Below are positions 15,847 through 23,647 of a DNA stretch of 64,000 nt, piece after piece. Source of the DNA: an uncultured Oscillospiraceae bacterium (lineage in GTDB: Bacteria > Bacillota > Clostridia > Oscillospirales > Oscillospiraceae); NCBI GenBank assembly GCA_910587505.1, contig CAJULD010000005.1, forward strand, positions 1 through 64,000. The letters run 5' to 3'. Position 1 is the stretch's first letter. The number at the start of each line of letters is the position of its first letter. The notes below the pieces were generated by a model, which saw nothing but the letters and a program-made list of their open reading frames with translations, had not been told where the DNA came from and made no database searches. Made by a program: the position numbers and the translations under genes.

Positions 15847-17193
15847 TTACCGGTTCTCGTTCACATACAGCGTCACCCGGTTCTGAATCAGCGCCACCGT
15901 TTCGTCCAGGGTCTTGTCCCCGGCGAAGCAGGGGCCGCAGGTCTCCTTGACAATATCAAATACCGCCTGATCGCACAATTCAATTTTACTTATGCTGTTA
16001 ACCAAATCATCAAAGCGTTGGAATTCGTCCGCTGTAGTGGCGTGGTATTCATAGGATTCTCCAAATCTGTGTATTGTTCCATGGTCTTTGAGCGGGTCCA
16101 TATCCCTCTTTTTCACTAACTCATAATCAGCTCGGTTGATTGGAATTTGGATACTATTTTGACCGTAAGTGTCCGGTAAGTTCATCCTGTTATACTGCGG
16201 CAAAAACATCTGACGGAGAAAATCCCAGCCTGCTTCCTTGTTTCTGCAGCTTGAGGACATGGCAATTCTGTGTCCATGAATGCAAAAAGAACTGCCCACG
16301 CTGCCATCTGTTACCGGGTATCCTACAAAGGAAGCCCGGCCTCCGAACACGTCGTCCCAGGACTGGACTTCTATGGGATAGTAAAGATACGTCTGTATCA
16401 GCATCTGCCGCCCGCTGAGCATCTGCTCATTGATTTTCTCGTTCAGCGCCTCCGCGGACGCCCAACTGACCTCTGCGGGAAAACTGTTGATAAACTCCAG
16501 AGCAGACCGGAACGCCTCGCTGTCAAAGTCACACTCACCTCTCTCCCAGTCCACATAGCCGTCCAGACTCATGGAAAGAAGACAGGTGAAGATTGTGGAT
16601 TTGTCAAAATAGCACGTTAAAACCGTGGAATCCTCCGGCATGGAAGCAAGCGACTCCCGCAGGTCCGCCAGCGTCCAGCTTGTCCGGTCGCCCACAACGC
16701 TTTCCGCGCCGATCAAAGTGTTGATTATCACGGAATTAAACGCAAGATACAGTCCGCCGTCTATTTCTGCGGCTTTCAGCGGCGCTTCCAGAACTGCCCC
16801 CCGCCCCAGCTCCGGGTCGTTTTCGATATAGGGCCACAAATCCTCAAGATACCCCTTCTGGGCCAGCTGCCGGTAGGGCAGCAGCGTTGTGGTAGCGTGC
16901 GCCATGCCCCCCAGATCGATAAGATCCGGACTTTTGCCGGCTGCGATTTCTGCCATCAGCCGGTCTTTGCCGCTGTGGCCATCCTCGTCATAATAATCCC
17001 GGACCTCGATCTGCACGTCCGTATGGGCGAGGTTGAAGTCGTCGATCGCTTCCCGGTCGGGGCCGTTTCTGGATAGATTGGCATAAACCAGAGTGTGCTC
17101 GTCCCAATCGCGGGTATTGCCGCCTGCGGAGCAGGCGGCGAGGGTGAGCGCAGCCGCCAGCAGCAGCCACAGCCATATCATCTTTCTTCCCAC
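15847..17193 (-). CDS. Extracellular solute-binding lipoprotein, paralog 4
   Basis: A 448-residue protein with start GTG 17193 following a GGGGAGGCGG site. Signal LLLAAALTLAACSAGG, then NTRDWDEHTLVYANLSRNG as in paralog 3; core FNLAHTDVQIEVRDYYDEDG, SPDLIDLGGMAH, FVGYPVTDGSVGSSFCIHG, SSSCRNKEAGWDFLRQMFLP. In the tail the usual SGPYFAGDKTL reads CGPCFAGDKTL, a Cys change. It lies downstream of the ABC half-exporter and ends about 80 bp before the chimeric peptide gene's start. No importer components accompany it. Confidence 0.85.
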   Translation of the reverse strand: MGRKMIWLWLLLAAALTLAACSAGGNTRDWDEHTLVYANLSRNGPDREAIDDFNLAHTDVQIEVRDYYDEDGHSGKDRLMAEIAAGKSPDLIDLGGMAHATTTLLPYRQLAQKGYLEDLWPYIENDPELGRGAVLEAPLKAAEIDGGLYLAFNSVIINTLIGAESVVGDRTSWTLADLRESLASMPEDSTVLTCYFDKSTIFTCLLSMSLDGYVDWERGECDFDSEAFRSALEFINSFPAEVSWASAEALNEKINEQMLSGRQMLIQTYLYYPIEVQSWDDVFGGRASFVGYPVTDGSVGSSFCIHGHRIAMSSSCRNKEAGWDFLRQMFLPQYNRMNLPDTYGQNSIQIPINRADYELVKKRDMDPLKDHGTIHRFGESYEYHATTADEFQRFDDLVNSISKIELCDQAVFDIVKETCGPCFAGDKTLDETVALIQNRVTLYVNENR

Positions 17194-17260
17194 TTCCGCC
17201 GCCTCCCCTTTTGCGTTATAGCAACAGAATACCATGAATCTCCATAATGCGCAACGTTAA

Positions 17261-17294
17261 GGAACAAAACCGGCTGAATTGCCGGTTCTTGCTC
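17261..17294 (-). other. Imperfect hairpin after the ABC exporter gene
   Basis: Arms containing GGAACAA..ACCGGC and GCCGGTT.TTG.TCC around a 6-nt loop, just beyond the exporter stop. It shares the AACCGG core with the palindromes that close each solute-binding gene. It may act as a weak terminator or mRNA 3' stabiliser. Confidence 0.45.
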
Positions 17295-17301
17295 CCTGGC
17301 G

Positions 17302-18930
17302 CTACGCCTGGTCTCTACCTTCTGCCGGCGCGTGCATCGTATATACCTGTGTAAACTGGGAAGCCCGTTCTGGGGAAAGGTGATGACTGACCAGAATAAG
17401 GGTCAGTTCCGGATTGGCCAGCAAACTTTTTTCTACTATATCCGCGTTCTCCCGATCCAAGGCGCTGGTCCCCTCATCTATTAACAGAACAGATCGATTA
17501 TGGAGCAGCGCCCGTGCAATGGCGACCCTTTGCTTCTGCCCACCGGAAAGTTTATGCCCGTTTTCACCCGCCAGCGTATCCAGCCCGTCCGGCATATTTT
17601 CCAGGTCTCCCACCAGCGCGCTGTCTGTAAGCGCCTTCTTCAACTGCGCATCGGTAAAGTCTGCACCCAACGTTATGTTTTCCCGGAGCGTGGCGTTGAA
17701 CAGAAAAACATTTTGTTCGATGTAGCTGATCTGCGCCTGAAGCTGTTCCGGCGTAAGCTCTCTGGCATCCCTGCCGTCAAAGCGGATTGTCCCGCTATAC
17801 TCCGGCAGCCACCCCATCAAAAGCCGCAGCAGCGTGGATTTCCCACAGCCGGAAGGGCCCGTGAGGGCATATTTTCCGCCCTTTTCAAATCTGGCGCTGA
17901 AATTTTCCAGCACGAAAGTCTTCTCGTACTGGAAGCTGACATTTTCCACGGTGATCGGCCCACGAAACACTGCGTTCTCTGCAGACCTGCCGCCGGAGGA
18001 TTCCGGGTAGTCTGCCAGTTCGTTGATCCGCTCTATCAGCGGTTTCGCCCCCTTCAGCATTGGCAAAAACCGAAGAATTGTGCTGAAGTTGCCGCAGAAA
18101 CCGCTGCTCAAACCGATAAATACCGTCAATGCGCCCAGCGTCATCTTTCCCTGTAATACTGCATACCCCGCCATAATCAAGATAACGGCCTGTGCCAGAA
18201 TACTGAAAAATTGCCCCATGCCGTCCACCAGCGAGCCGGTGGCATAGTATTTATATTCTCTGCGCCGCAAGGTGTCCACGCAGTCCTGAAAGCGCCGGTT
18301 GATCCGGCTCTGTATGCCAAAAGAGGATATGACTTCAAACCCGGTAAAAGCATCTGCCATCTGGGCATTCAACGCGGCCAGTGCTTCGGAGCGGCGGCCC
18401 TGATACTTTTCCACCAGCTTGCCCATGACGATGGGAAACACTGCAATCAGTCCGGCAAACAGAATTGCCAGCAGTGCGATCACTGGCTGGTAGTGGAACA
18501 TCAGAATGATACTGCGAAGCATAAGTATCGCCACGGACACTGACAGGCACATGGGATCGATATACGCGGCGATCAGCTGCTGAAGGTCGTTCGTCATTGC
18601 GGAAATATAGTCGGAGGTTGTGCGGGAGGAAAAATCCTGATAGCTTCTGCGCAAGATGCCGGCAAAGGCACGAACACGGATATCGCTGCCCAGTTTACAT
18701 GAAAAGAGATTGATGCTCACATTATGGACGACAAAAGCCCCGGCCTCCAGAGCGCCGCACCCCAGCAGCGCCAGGGCGGTCCGGCCGACCACATACATAT
18801 CTTTCTCGGTCACGCCATCAATCAGGTGCTGTTGGAGCAGGGTGGCGACCAGAGACGCGCCGCTGAACAGTACCGCCGACAGAATAACCAGCGCAAGTGC
18901 GCCGAACCGGGCCCTTATATATTTTTTCAC
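17302..18930 (-). CDS. ABC half-exporter (permease fused to ATPase)
   Basis: A 542-residue protein with the start at GTG 18930 after AGGAGGTAATCTT. Residues about 10-300 form six membrane helices of the type I exporter fold. The C-terminal ATPase has Walker A GPSGCGKST, Q-loop YIEQNVFLF, signature LSGGQKQR, Walker B VLLIDEGTSALD and switch His in LVSHH. The family exports peptides, lipids or drugs. Only one half is encoded, so a homodimer is expected. It lies inside the binding-protein array, between paralogs 5 and 4, on the same strand and downstream of the secreted Cys-rich gene. Export of the locus's peptides is possible but not shown; it lacks the N-terminal peptidase domain of bacteriocin exporters. 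Confidence 0.88.
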   Translation of the reverse strand: MKKYIRARFGALALVILSAVLFSGASLVATLLQQHLIDGVTEKDMYVVGRTALALLGCGALEAGAFVVHNVSINLFSCKLGSDIRVRAFAGILRRSYQDFSSRTTSDYISAMTNDLQQLIAAYIDPMCLSVSVAILMLRSIILMFHYQPVIALLAILFAGLIAVFPIVMGKLVEKYQGRRSEALAALNAQMADAFTGFEVISSFGIQSRINRRFQDCVDTLRRREYKYYATGSLVDGMGQFFSILAQAVILIMAGYAVLQGKMTLGALTVFIGLSSGFCGNFSTILRFLPMLKGAKPLIERINELADYPESSGGRSAENAVFRGPITVENVSFQYEKTFVLENFSARFEKGGKYALTGPSGCGKSTLLRLLMGWLPEYSGTIRFDGRDARELTPEQLQAQISYIEQNVFLFNATLRENITLGADFTDAQLKKALTDSALVGDLENMPDGLDTLAGENGHKLSGGQKQRVAIARALLHNRSVLLIDEGTSALDRENADIVEKSLLANPELTLILVSHHLSPERASQFTQVYTMHAPAEGRDQA

Positions 18931-18960
18931 AAGATTACCTCCTATTGACAGTAGAAAATA

Positions 18961-19042
18961 GGGAGCAATATTGCTCCCTACAGCTTGTCGAAAAATGGCC
19001 TGTCTGGCTTCATAACCAGACAGGCTATTTTTCGACAAGCTG
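18961..19042. repeat. Palindrome followed by long hairpin element
   Basis: A perfect 18-bp palindrome GGGAGCAATATTGCTCCC (18961-18978) is followed by a long inverted repeat 18981-19042. The left arm begins CAGCTTGTCGAAAAAT and the right arm ends ATTTTTCGACAAGCTG; inner arms are GCCTGTCTGG and CCAGACAGGC, with an 8-nt loop. The total stem is about 27 bp. It sits between paralog 5 and the exporter and may process, stabilise or partly terminate their transcript. Confidence 0.7.
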
Positions 19043-19058
19043 ACGGGAACCGGTCAAA

Positions 19059-20462
19059 TTACCGGTTCTCGTTCACATACAGCGTCACCCGGTTCTGAAT
19101 CAGCGCCACCGTCTCGTCCAGCGTTTTGTCCCCGGCGAAGTAGGGGCCGGATTGCTCCTCTACTATATCAAGGAGTATTCCGTCGCATAGATCCAATTTT
19201 TCTATACTGTTCAGCCAGCTCTCAAATCGTTGCATTTCTTCTCCGGTAACTGCATGGTATTCGATTACAGGACCTTCCTGCGTGTACTGGAAATGGCCGG
19301 ACAGTCTTCCTTGAGACATCAACGTCTGCCGCATAAGACGGTAGTCAGCAAGGTTGACAGGAACCGACATCGATTCCAGGTCATCCATCAGGCTGCCAAC
19401 GTTCCTGTACTGGGGCAATAATCTTTCGCGAAGAAACTCCCATGCCGCTTCTTTGTCCCGGCAGGTGGCGGACATGGCAAATCTTTGGTCTGCTGGTACA
19501 AATGCGCTTCCTGTGCTGCCATCTTCCGTAGGATAGCCGATAAAAGAGGCACGGCCCTGGAGCATCCAGTCCATCCGCTGCACCTGACCTGGATTATTCA
19601 CTATTGTTGTAAACAGCATTTGGCGGCCCTCCGCCATCCGCCAGAATAATTCATGATTATAGGTTTCAACGGAATCATTTTGAGCGGAAGATTCCTCTGG
19701 AAAGCTTCGGATAAATTCCAGAGTCATGCGAAAACCGGGACAATCAAAACGGCACTGCCCAGTCTCCCAGTCCACGTAGCCGTCCAGGTCCATACGCAGG
19801 ATATGGCGAAATAATTGAGACCTTGTACAGTCGTATTCAAAAATGGTAGAATCTTCCGGCATGGCGGCATAAGCCTCCCGGATGTCTGCAAAAGACCAGC
19901 TGTGATGGTCGCCGACAATATGGCCTGCGCCGGCAAGTGTCGCCAGCCTGACAGAATCAAACAACATATACAATCCGCCGTCTATCTCGGCAGCTCTCAG
20001 CGGCGCTTCCAGCAGGTCCTCGCACTGTATATCCGGATCGTTCTCAATGTATGGCCGGAGATCCTCCAAATAGCCCCTCTGTACCAATTGACGATAGGGA
20101 AGCATTTTCACAGGACCGGCATCACTGCCCAGATCAAGAATATCAGGAACATGGCCAGTGGAAAACTCCGCCAGCAGGCGTTCCCGGCCACCAATGGCCT
20201 CCTCATAGCTTCCTCCCCAGTAATCTACGATCTCAATCTGTACGCCATTGTAGTGCGCACGGTTAAATTGCTCTACGGCCTGCCGCGTCTCCCTGCTGAT
20301 ACCGAAGGGCTGAAAGCTGGCAAAGATTAATGTGTTTTTATCTGTGGACGGATTCTTACCGCCTGCGGCGCAGGCGGCAAGAATCAAAATCAATATTGGT
20401 ATAAAAATAGTAGGCTTATTTCTATTTAGCTGTATGTATTTAAGTGCAGTTTTATTTTCCAC
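19059..20462 (-). CDS. Extracellular solute-binding lipoprotein, paralog 5
   Basis: A 467-residue protein, the most divergent of the five. The GTG start at 20462 overlaps the end of the upstream Cys-rich gene by 11 bp and has no clear ribosome site, suggesting coupled translation. The signal ILILILAACAAGGK replaces the leader seen in the others. Core: FNRAHYNGVQIEIVDYWGG, VPDILDLGSDAG, FIGYPTEDGSTGSAFVPAD, SATCRDKEAAWEFLRERLLP. It ends with the shared SGPYFAGDKTLDETVALIQNR tail. It is the first binding protein downstream of promoter B, so it is the one most directly tied to the regulator at 21024. Confidence 0.85.
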   Translation of the reverse strand: MENKTALKYIQLNRNKPTIFIPILILILAACAAGGKNPSTDKNTLIFASFQPFGISRETRQAVEQFNRAHYNGVQIEIVDYWGGSYEEAIGGRERLLAEFSTGHVPDILDLGSDAGPVKMLPYRQLVQRGYLEDLRPYIENDPDIQCEDLLEAPLRAAEIDGGLYMLFDSVRLATLAGAGHIVGDHHSWSFADIREAYAAMPEDSTIFEYDCTRSQLFRHILRMDLDGYVDWETGQCRFDCPGFRMTLEFIRSFPEESSAQNDSVETYNHELFWRMAEGRQMLFTTIVNNPGQVQRMDWMLQGRASFIGYPTEDGSTGSAFVPADQRFAMSATCRDKEAAWEFLRERLLPQYRNVGSLMDDLESMSVPVNLADYRLMRQTLMSQGRLSGHFQYTQEGPVIEYHAVTGEEMQRFESWLNSIEKLDLCDGILLDIVEEQSGPYFAGDKTLDETVALIQNRVTLYVNENR

Positions 20463-20787
20463 AGCAGAGGTTGCGTTCTATACTTTTTATTGTCATAACG
20501 TGATAGCGGCACTCTCCATCACAGCGCACTATTTCAAAAATACCTGTTACCTCATGAAAGTGCTTTTCGTCCGGAATATTAGAACACGTCTCGCCTCTGT
20601 AAAGTGTTCCATGCTCTTGTGTTTTTGTTCGATAACCATTGCAATTTGGGCTGGGGCAAGGAATTATGTCATACAGCGGCATGATCCCCTCGTCCTCATC
20701 CCCGTGGGCCGCCGCGGGAATCGCCAGCATGGAGAATGCCATCATCATCGCCAGCACCAGGGCCAGCATTCTCTTTGTACGCTTCAT
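20452..20787 (-). CDS. Secreted Cys-rich small protein
   Basis: A 111-residue precursor starting MKRTKRMLALVLAMMMAFSML after GGAGG, with the signal cleaved near PAAA. The mature part begins HGDEDEGIMPLYDIIPCPSPNC and contains eight Cys with His residues (CSN, HFHEV, RCDGECRYH, NLCCGK), suggesting disulfides or a metal site. It is transcribed divergently from XRE-TPR regulator 2 across operator B, and overlaps the start of paralog 5. The HGDEDEGIMPL start of the mature chain could be a processed signal, but no direct evidence exists. No named family was recognised. Confidence 0.75.
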   Translation of the reverse strand: MKRTKRMLALVLAMMMAFSMLAIPAAAHGDEDEGIMPLYDIIPCPSPNCNGYRTKTQEHGTLYRGETCSNIPDEKHFHEVTGIFEIVRCDGECRYHVMTIKSIERNLCCGK

Positions 20788-20810
20788 TTGTGTTTCCTCC
20801 AAAAAATTCC

Positions 20811-20889
20811 GGTCCACCGGCCGGCGGACCTGGTTTTCAGCGGCGCCTCTGATGGTTAAAAGGTACCATATTTTTCCTGTTTTGTCCAT
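20811..20889. repeat. Upstream block duplicated from 14440-14520
   Basis: Second copy of the leader/promoter block, with a few substitutions (for example AAAAGGTACC in place of AAAGAGTACC). It joins operator B at the same spacing as in copy 1. Confidence 0.8.
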
Positions 20890-20967
20890 GACGTTTCAGG
20901 CAAGTGAAAAATTTGCCTGAAACGTCAAGTCCGCGCCGTTGACATTTGACAAAAAATGGGGCATAAT
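20860..20967. promoter_or_regulatory. Divergent promoters around operator B
   Basis: Rightward: TTGACA (20939-20944), 17 bp, CATAAT (20962-20967) for regulator 2. Leftward: TGGACA (20883-20888), 17 bp, TACCTT (20860-20865) for the Cys-rich gene. Operator B (20890-20926) has perfect 14-bp arms, GACGTTTCAGGCAA and TTGCCTGAAACGTC, with a 9-nt spacer. It lies between the two -35 boxes, abutting the leftward one and 12 bp from the rightward one. Confidence 0.8.
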
Positions 20968-21023
20968 GGGGGAAAAGAACACATTTCCCCGATAAAAGTA
21001 AAGAAAACTAAAGGAGAGATACG

Positions 21024-21971
21024 ATGGAACAACTGCTGATCGGTACTTACATCCGGCAAAAGCGACTGGATAAAGGCTGGACCCAGGAAAGATTATGCGA
21101 GGGCGTCTGTAATGCGGCGACCCTCTCCCGCATTGAAAACAACGAGCGCACGCCGTCCGTCAGCGTGGCAAAGGCATTGCTCCAGAAGCTGGGGCTGCCC
21201 GACGGGCAGTTTTTTGCGCTGCTGGGCAAGGACGATATTGCCGTTGAAAAGCTGCAAAAGGATATCCGGAACGATGAAATCCGGCTACGCCGCGCGGTGG
21301 AACCGGAACGGGCCAGGATTCGGGAACGAATTCTGGAGAAGCTGGAAAAACTGGAGAATTTTGGCGGAGAAGATAATCGCTTTGTGCAGCAGTCCATATT
21401 GAGCACGAAGGCCAGCGTCGGCGGACCGAACGGGCCGTACTCTTATGAGGAGAGGCTGGAGATGCTGCTGGAGGCCATCCGCCTGACGGTTCCCCGCTTT
21501 GATGTAAAGAATATTCCCGATTTTCAGTACAGCGTCACCGAAATAATTATTATCAATCAGATTGCCTTGACCTACGCCAGTGCCGGCAACAGGAAAAAAG
21601 CAATCTCCATTTTCAGAAGATTGCTTCAATATATTGAGAAATATAATCAGGACCTGGATAAATACCCCCGGCAGTTCTGCCTGATTGCCCACAACTGCGC
21701 CATTGACCTTGCAGTGGAAAGGCGGTACCAGGAGTCCATCGCGCTGGCGGAAAAAGGGCAGCGGGTATGCGTTGAAGAAGGGGATTATCAATTCCTGCCC
21801 GGATTTCTGGCCGTTCAGGCGGAATGTTACTTTTTTCTGGGAAATATGGAGAAAAGCAGAGATTTCTACAACCAGGCATATTGCCTCTATAAATCCCTTT
21901 TTGATAAAAACAACCTCGCCACCATGGCGCGGGAAATGGAGGAACGGCTCGGATCAGGACCGTCCCGTTAA
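21024..21971 (+). CDS. XRE-TPR regulator 2 (RRNPP-like)
   Basis: A 315-residue paralog of the protein at 14636. The XRE helix-turn-helix occupies residues about 6-62 (IGTYIRQKRLDKGWTQERLC, NAATLSRIENNERTPS), followed by the same all-helical TPR-like region: EIIIINQIALTYASAGNRKKA, QFCLIAHNCAIDL, GDYQFLPGFLAVQAECYFFLGN. AAAGGAGA precedes the ATG. The TAA stop overlaps the TAA of the convergent peptide gene by 4 bp. Being beside an intact peptide gene and a perfect operator, this is probably the active copy of the pair. Confidence 0.87.
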   Translation: MEQLLIGTYIRQKRLDKGWTQERLCEGVCNAATLSRIENNERTPSVSVAKALLQKLGLPDGQFFALLGKDDIAVEKLQKDIRNDEIRLRRAVEPERARIRERILEKLEKLENFGGEDNRFVQQSILSTKASVGGPNGPYSYEERLEMLLEAIRLTVPRFDVKNIPDFQYSVTEIIIINQIALTYASAGNRKKAISIFRRLLQYIEKYNQDLDKYPRQFCLIAHNCAIDLAVERRYQESIALAEKGQRVCVEEGDYQFLPGFLAVQAECYFFLGNMEKSRDFYNQAYCLYKSLFDKNNLATMAREMEERLGSGPSR

Positions 21972-22174
21972 AGATGTTTGTCCTCACCTTCCGGCAGTTC
22001 TTCGCTCTGCGGCAGCACCGGCTCCTCCGGCTCGCCGGGCTTTTCCGGGTCCAGGGGTTCCACGATAACGGGCGGCTGCGGCGGGTCCGGTTCCTCCGCA
22101 GCGCGGGCATGGCCCGGCAGCAGCGACAGGCACACCAGCAGAGAGAGCAGCAGGGAAGTCAGTTTTTTCAGCAT
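21968..22174 (-). CDS. Small secreted Pro/Glu-rich peptide precursor
   Basis: A 68-residue product starting MLKKLTSLLLSLLVCLSLLP, with signal cleavage near GHARA. The mature part is about 43 residues, very acidic and proline-rich (EEPDPPQPPVIVEPLDPEKPG) and ends EGEDKHL. An AGAGGA site precedes the ATG. It is convergent with, and overlaps by 4 bp, the XRE-TPR regulator gene. RRNPP systems commonly encode the pheromone precursor beside the receptor and take the signal from its C-terminus, so this is the best pheromone candidate here. The tail-to-tail placement also allows antisense control. Pheromone function is inference. Confidence 0.7.
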   Translation of the reverse strand: MLKKLTSLLLSLLVCLSLLPGHARAAEEPDPPQPPVIVEPLDPEKPGEPEEPVLPQSEELPEGEDKHL

Positions 22175-22207
22175 GAAGGGGTCCTCTTTCTTTTTTTGTA
22201 CATAAGC

Positions 22208-22276
22208 AGTATACACTACATTTTCTCCTTTGTCCATGACGTTTCAGGCAAGTTTGAACTTGCCTGAAACGTCATG
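22208..22276 (-). promoter_or_regulatory. Promoter of the peptide gene with operator C
   Basis: On the minus strand -35 TGGACA (22231-22236), 17 bp, -10 TATACT (22208-22213). Operator C is the longest version: perfect 20-bp arms (22235-22254 and 22257-22276) around a 2-nt spacer, containing the shared GACGTTTCAGGCAA half-site. It begins at the -35 box, as with the leftward promoters of operators A and B. Confidence 0.8.
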
Positions 22277-22280
22277 TTCG

Positions 22281-22323
22281 ACGAAAAACAGTCAGGGGAG
22301 CGGCCCGCAGGCCGCTCCCCTGA
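22281..22323 (-). terminator. Terminator of the glycosyltransferase gene
   Basis: Perfect 14-bp arms (22292-22305, 22310-22323), TCAGGGGAGCGGCC with a 4-nt loop, followed on the minus strand by CTGTTTTTCG. Confidence 0.85.
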
Positions 22324-22338
22324 TGCATTACAGTCCCC

Positions 22339-23508
22339 TTACCACCGCTCCCCCGCGGCGGCGGGCATGGCCTCCGCCTGGACGGAGGCGTACAGCTTCG
22401 CCGCCGTCGCGCCGAAGGCCTCCGCGGAGAACTTTTCCGACGAGGCACGGGCCTCCCGGCCCATCCGCTCCCGCAGGGCCCCGTCGCTGCAAAAGGCGGA
22501 CAGGTATTCCCCGAAGCGCCGCCCGTCCTCATACTGCCAGCCGTTGACGCCGTTCTCCACCACGCCCTCCACGCAGGCGTCCCGGCGGCACAGCACCGGC
22601 ACGCCCGCCGCCAGAGCCTCGAAATAGGTCAGGCCCTGGGTCTCGCTGGTGGAGGCGGTGACGAACAGGTCCCCCAGACGGTAATAGCTGGCCACCTCGC
22701 TGTGAGGCACCATGCCGGTAAAAATCACGCGCAGCCCCCTCTGCCGGGCATAGCGCAGGACCTCCTCCCGGTCGGGCCCGTCGCCTACCAGCAGGAGGAC
22801 AACGTCCCGCCGGCCGCTGCCGGCAATCTGGTCGATGAGCTGCTCCAGATTCTTTTCCTTCGCCATCCTGCCCAGGTACAAAAGCACGGTGCGGTCCTCC
22901 GGTATGGCCCAGCGGCGGCGCAGCGCCGCCATCTCCGCCGGGTCCGGCTCCTGCCGGTAGGCCCGGAGATCCACGCCCGTGGGGATGACCTCGATCCTGC
23001 ACCGGACGCCGTAGTCCAGCAGCAGCCGCTCCACCTTTTTGCTGGGGGCCACCACGCAGGCCGTCCTGCCGCAGATCCACCGGGAGAAGACGGACACCAC
23101 CGCCCGTCCCACCCGCACGCTGGGAGAAAAGTAGTGGGTGTAGTCCTCGTAAACGGTATGATAAGTATGGACAATGGGCACGCCCAGGCGGTTGGAAAGG
23201 GCGTAGGCCACCCGGAAGGAGCTGAACTCGCATTGGGAATGGATGACGTCGGGCCGCCAGGCAATCAGCTCCTGCACCAGACTGCGCGTCCGGTTGACGC
23301 GCAGCCGCGCGCCGGGATATATTTTGTTGGCGCTGACCGAGCCCATGTAATAGACGTTGCCTTCCTTGTAGGAATGCAGCCGGTTGGCCAGAGTGACAAC
23401 CCGTACCTCGTGGCCCATGTTCTCCAGCTCGCGCTGCAAAAGCAGCACGGAGGTCACCACGCCGTTGACGACCGGCGCGTACCAGTCCGTTGTAATCAGA
23501 ACCTTCAT
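22339..23508 (-). CDS. Glycosyltransferase family 4, glycolipid-synthase type
   Basis: A 389-residue protein with the two-Rossmann GT-B plan. The N-terminal domain has TDWYAPVVNGVVTSV and DVIHSQCEFSSFRVAYALSNRLGVPIVHTYHTVYEDYTHYF; the C-terminal domain has IPTGVDLRAY, YLGRMAKEKN, VGDGPDREE and TSETQGLTYFEALAAGVPVLCR, the E-x7-E donor-binding motif. The HTYHTVYEDYTHY pattern is characteristic of processive or single-step diacylglycerol glucosyltransferases of Firmicutes, so a glycolipid anchor product is likely. It is monocistronic, with its own terminator. Confidence 0.85.
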   Translation of the reverse strand: MKVLITTDWYAPVVNGVVTSVLLLQRELENMGHEVRVVTLANRLHSYKEGNVYYMGSVSANKIYPGARLRVNRTRSLVQELIAWRPDVIHSQCEFSSFRVAYALSNRLGVPIVHTYHTVYEDYTHYFSPSVRVGRAVVSVFSRWICGRTACVVAPSKKVERLLLDYGVRCRIEVIPTGVDLRAYRQEPDPAEMAALRRRWAIPEDRTVLLYLGRMAKEKNLEQLIDQIAGSGRRDVVLLLVGDGPDREEVLRYARQRGLRVIFTGMVPHSEVASYYRLGDLFVTASTSETQGLTYFEALAAGVPVLCRRDACVEGVVENGVNGWQYEDGRRFGEYLSAFCSDGALRERMGREARASSEKFSAEAFGATAAKLYASVQAEAMPAAAGERW

Positions 23509-23647
23509 CTGTTTTTCCTTTCCAGAGAGACTTTCCTTTCCGGATATGATCTGATTATAACAGGTTCCCGGCGGCGGGGCAATAGGGTTAAGAGAATCCT
23601 AAACATTTTGGAACGCGCTCCCTGCCGGTGGGGGCGGGGAGCCCCGC

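Noticed and set aside
9069..19075. Array of same-strand genes each followed by a palindrome, resembling an integron cassette array
   Set aside because: The palindromes lack GTTRRRY-type attC ends, all genes are paralogs of one family, and no integrase is present. Tandem duplication explains the pattern better.
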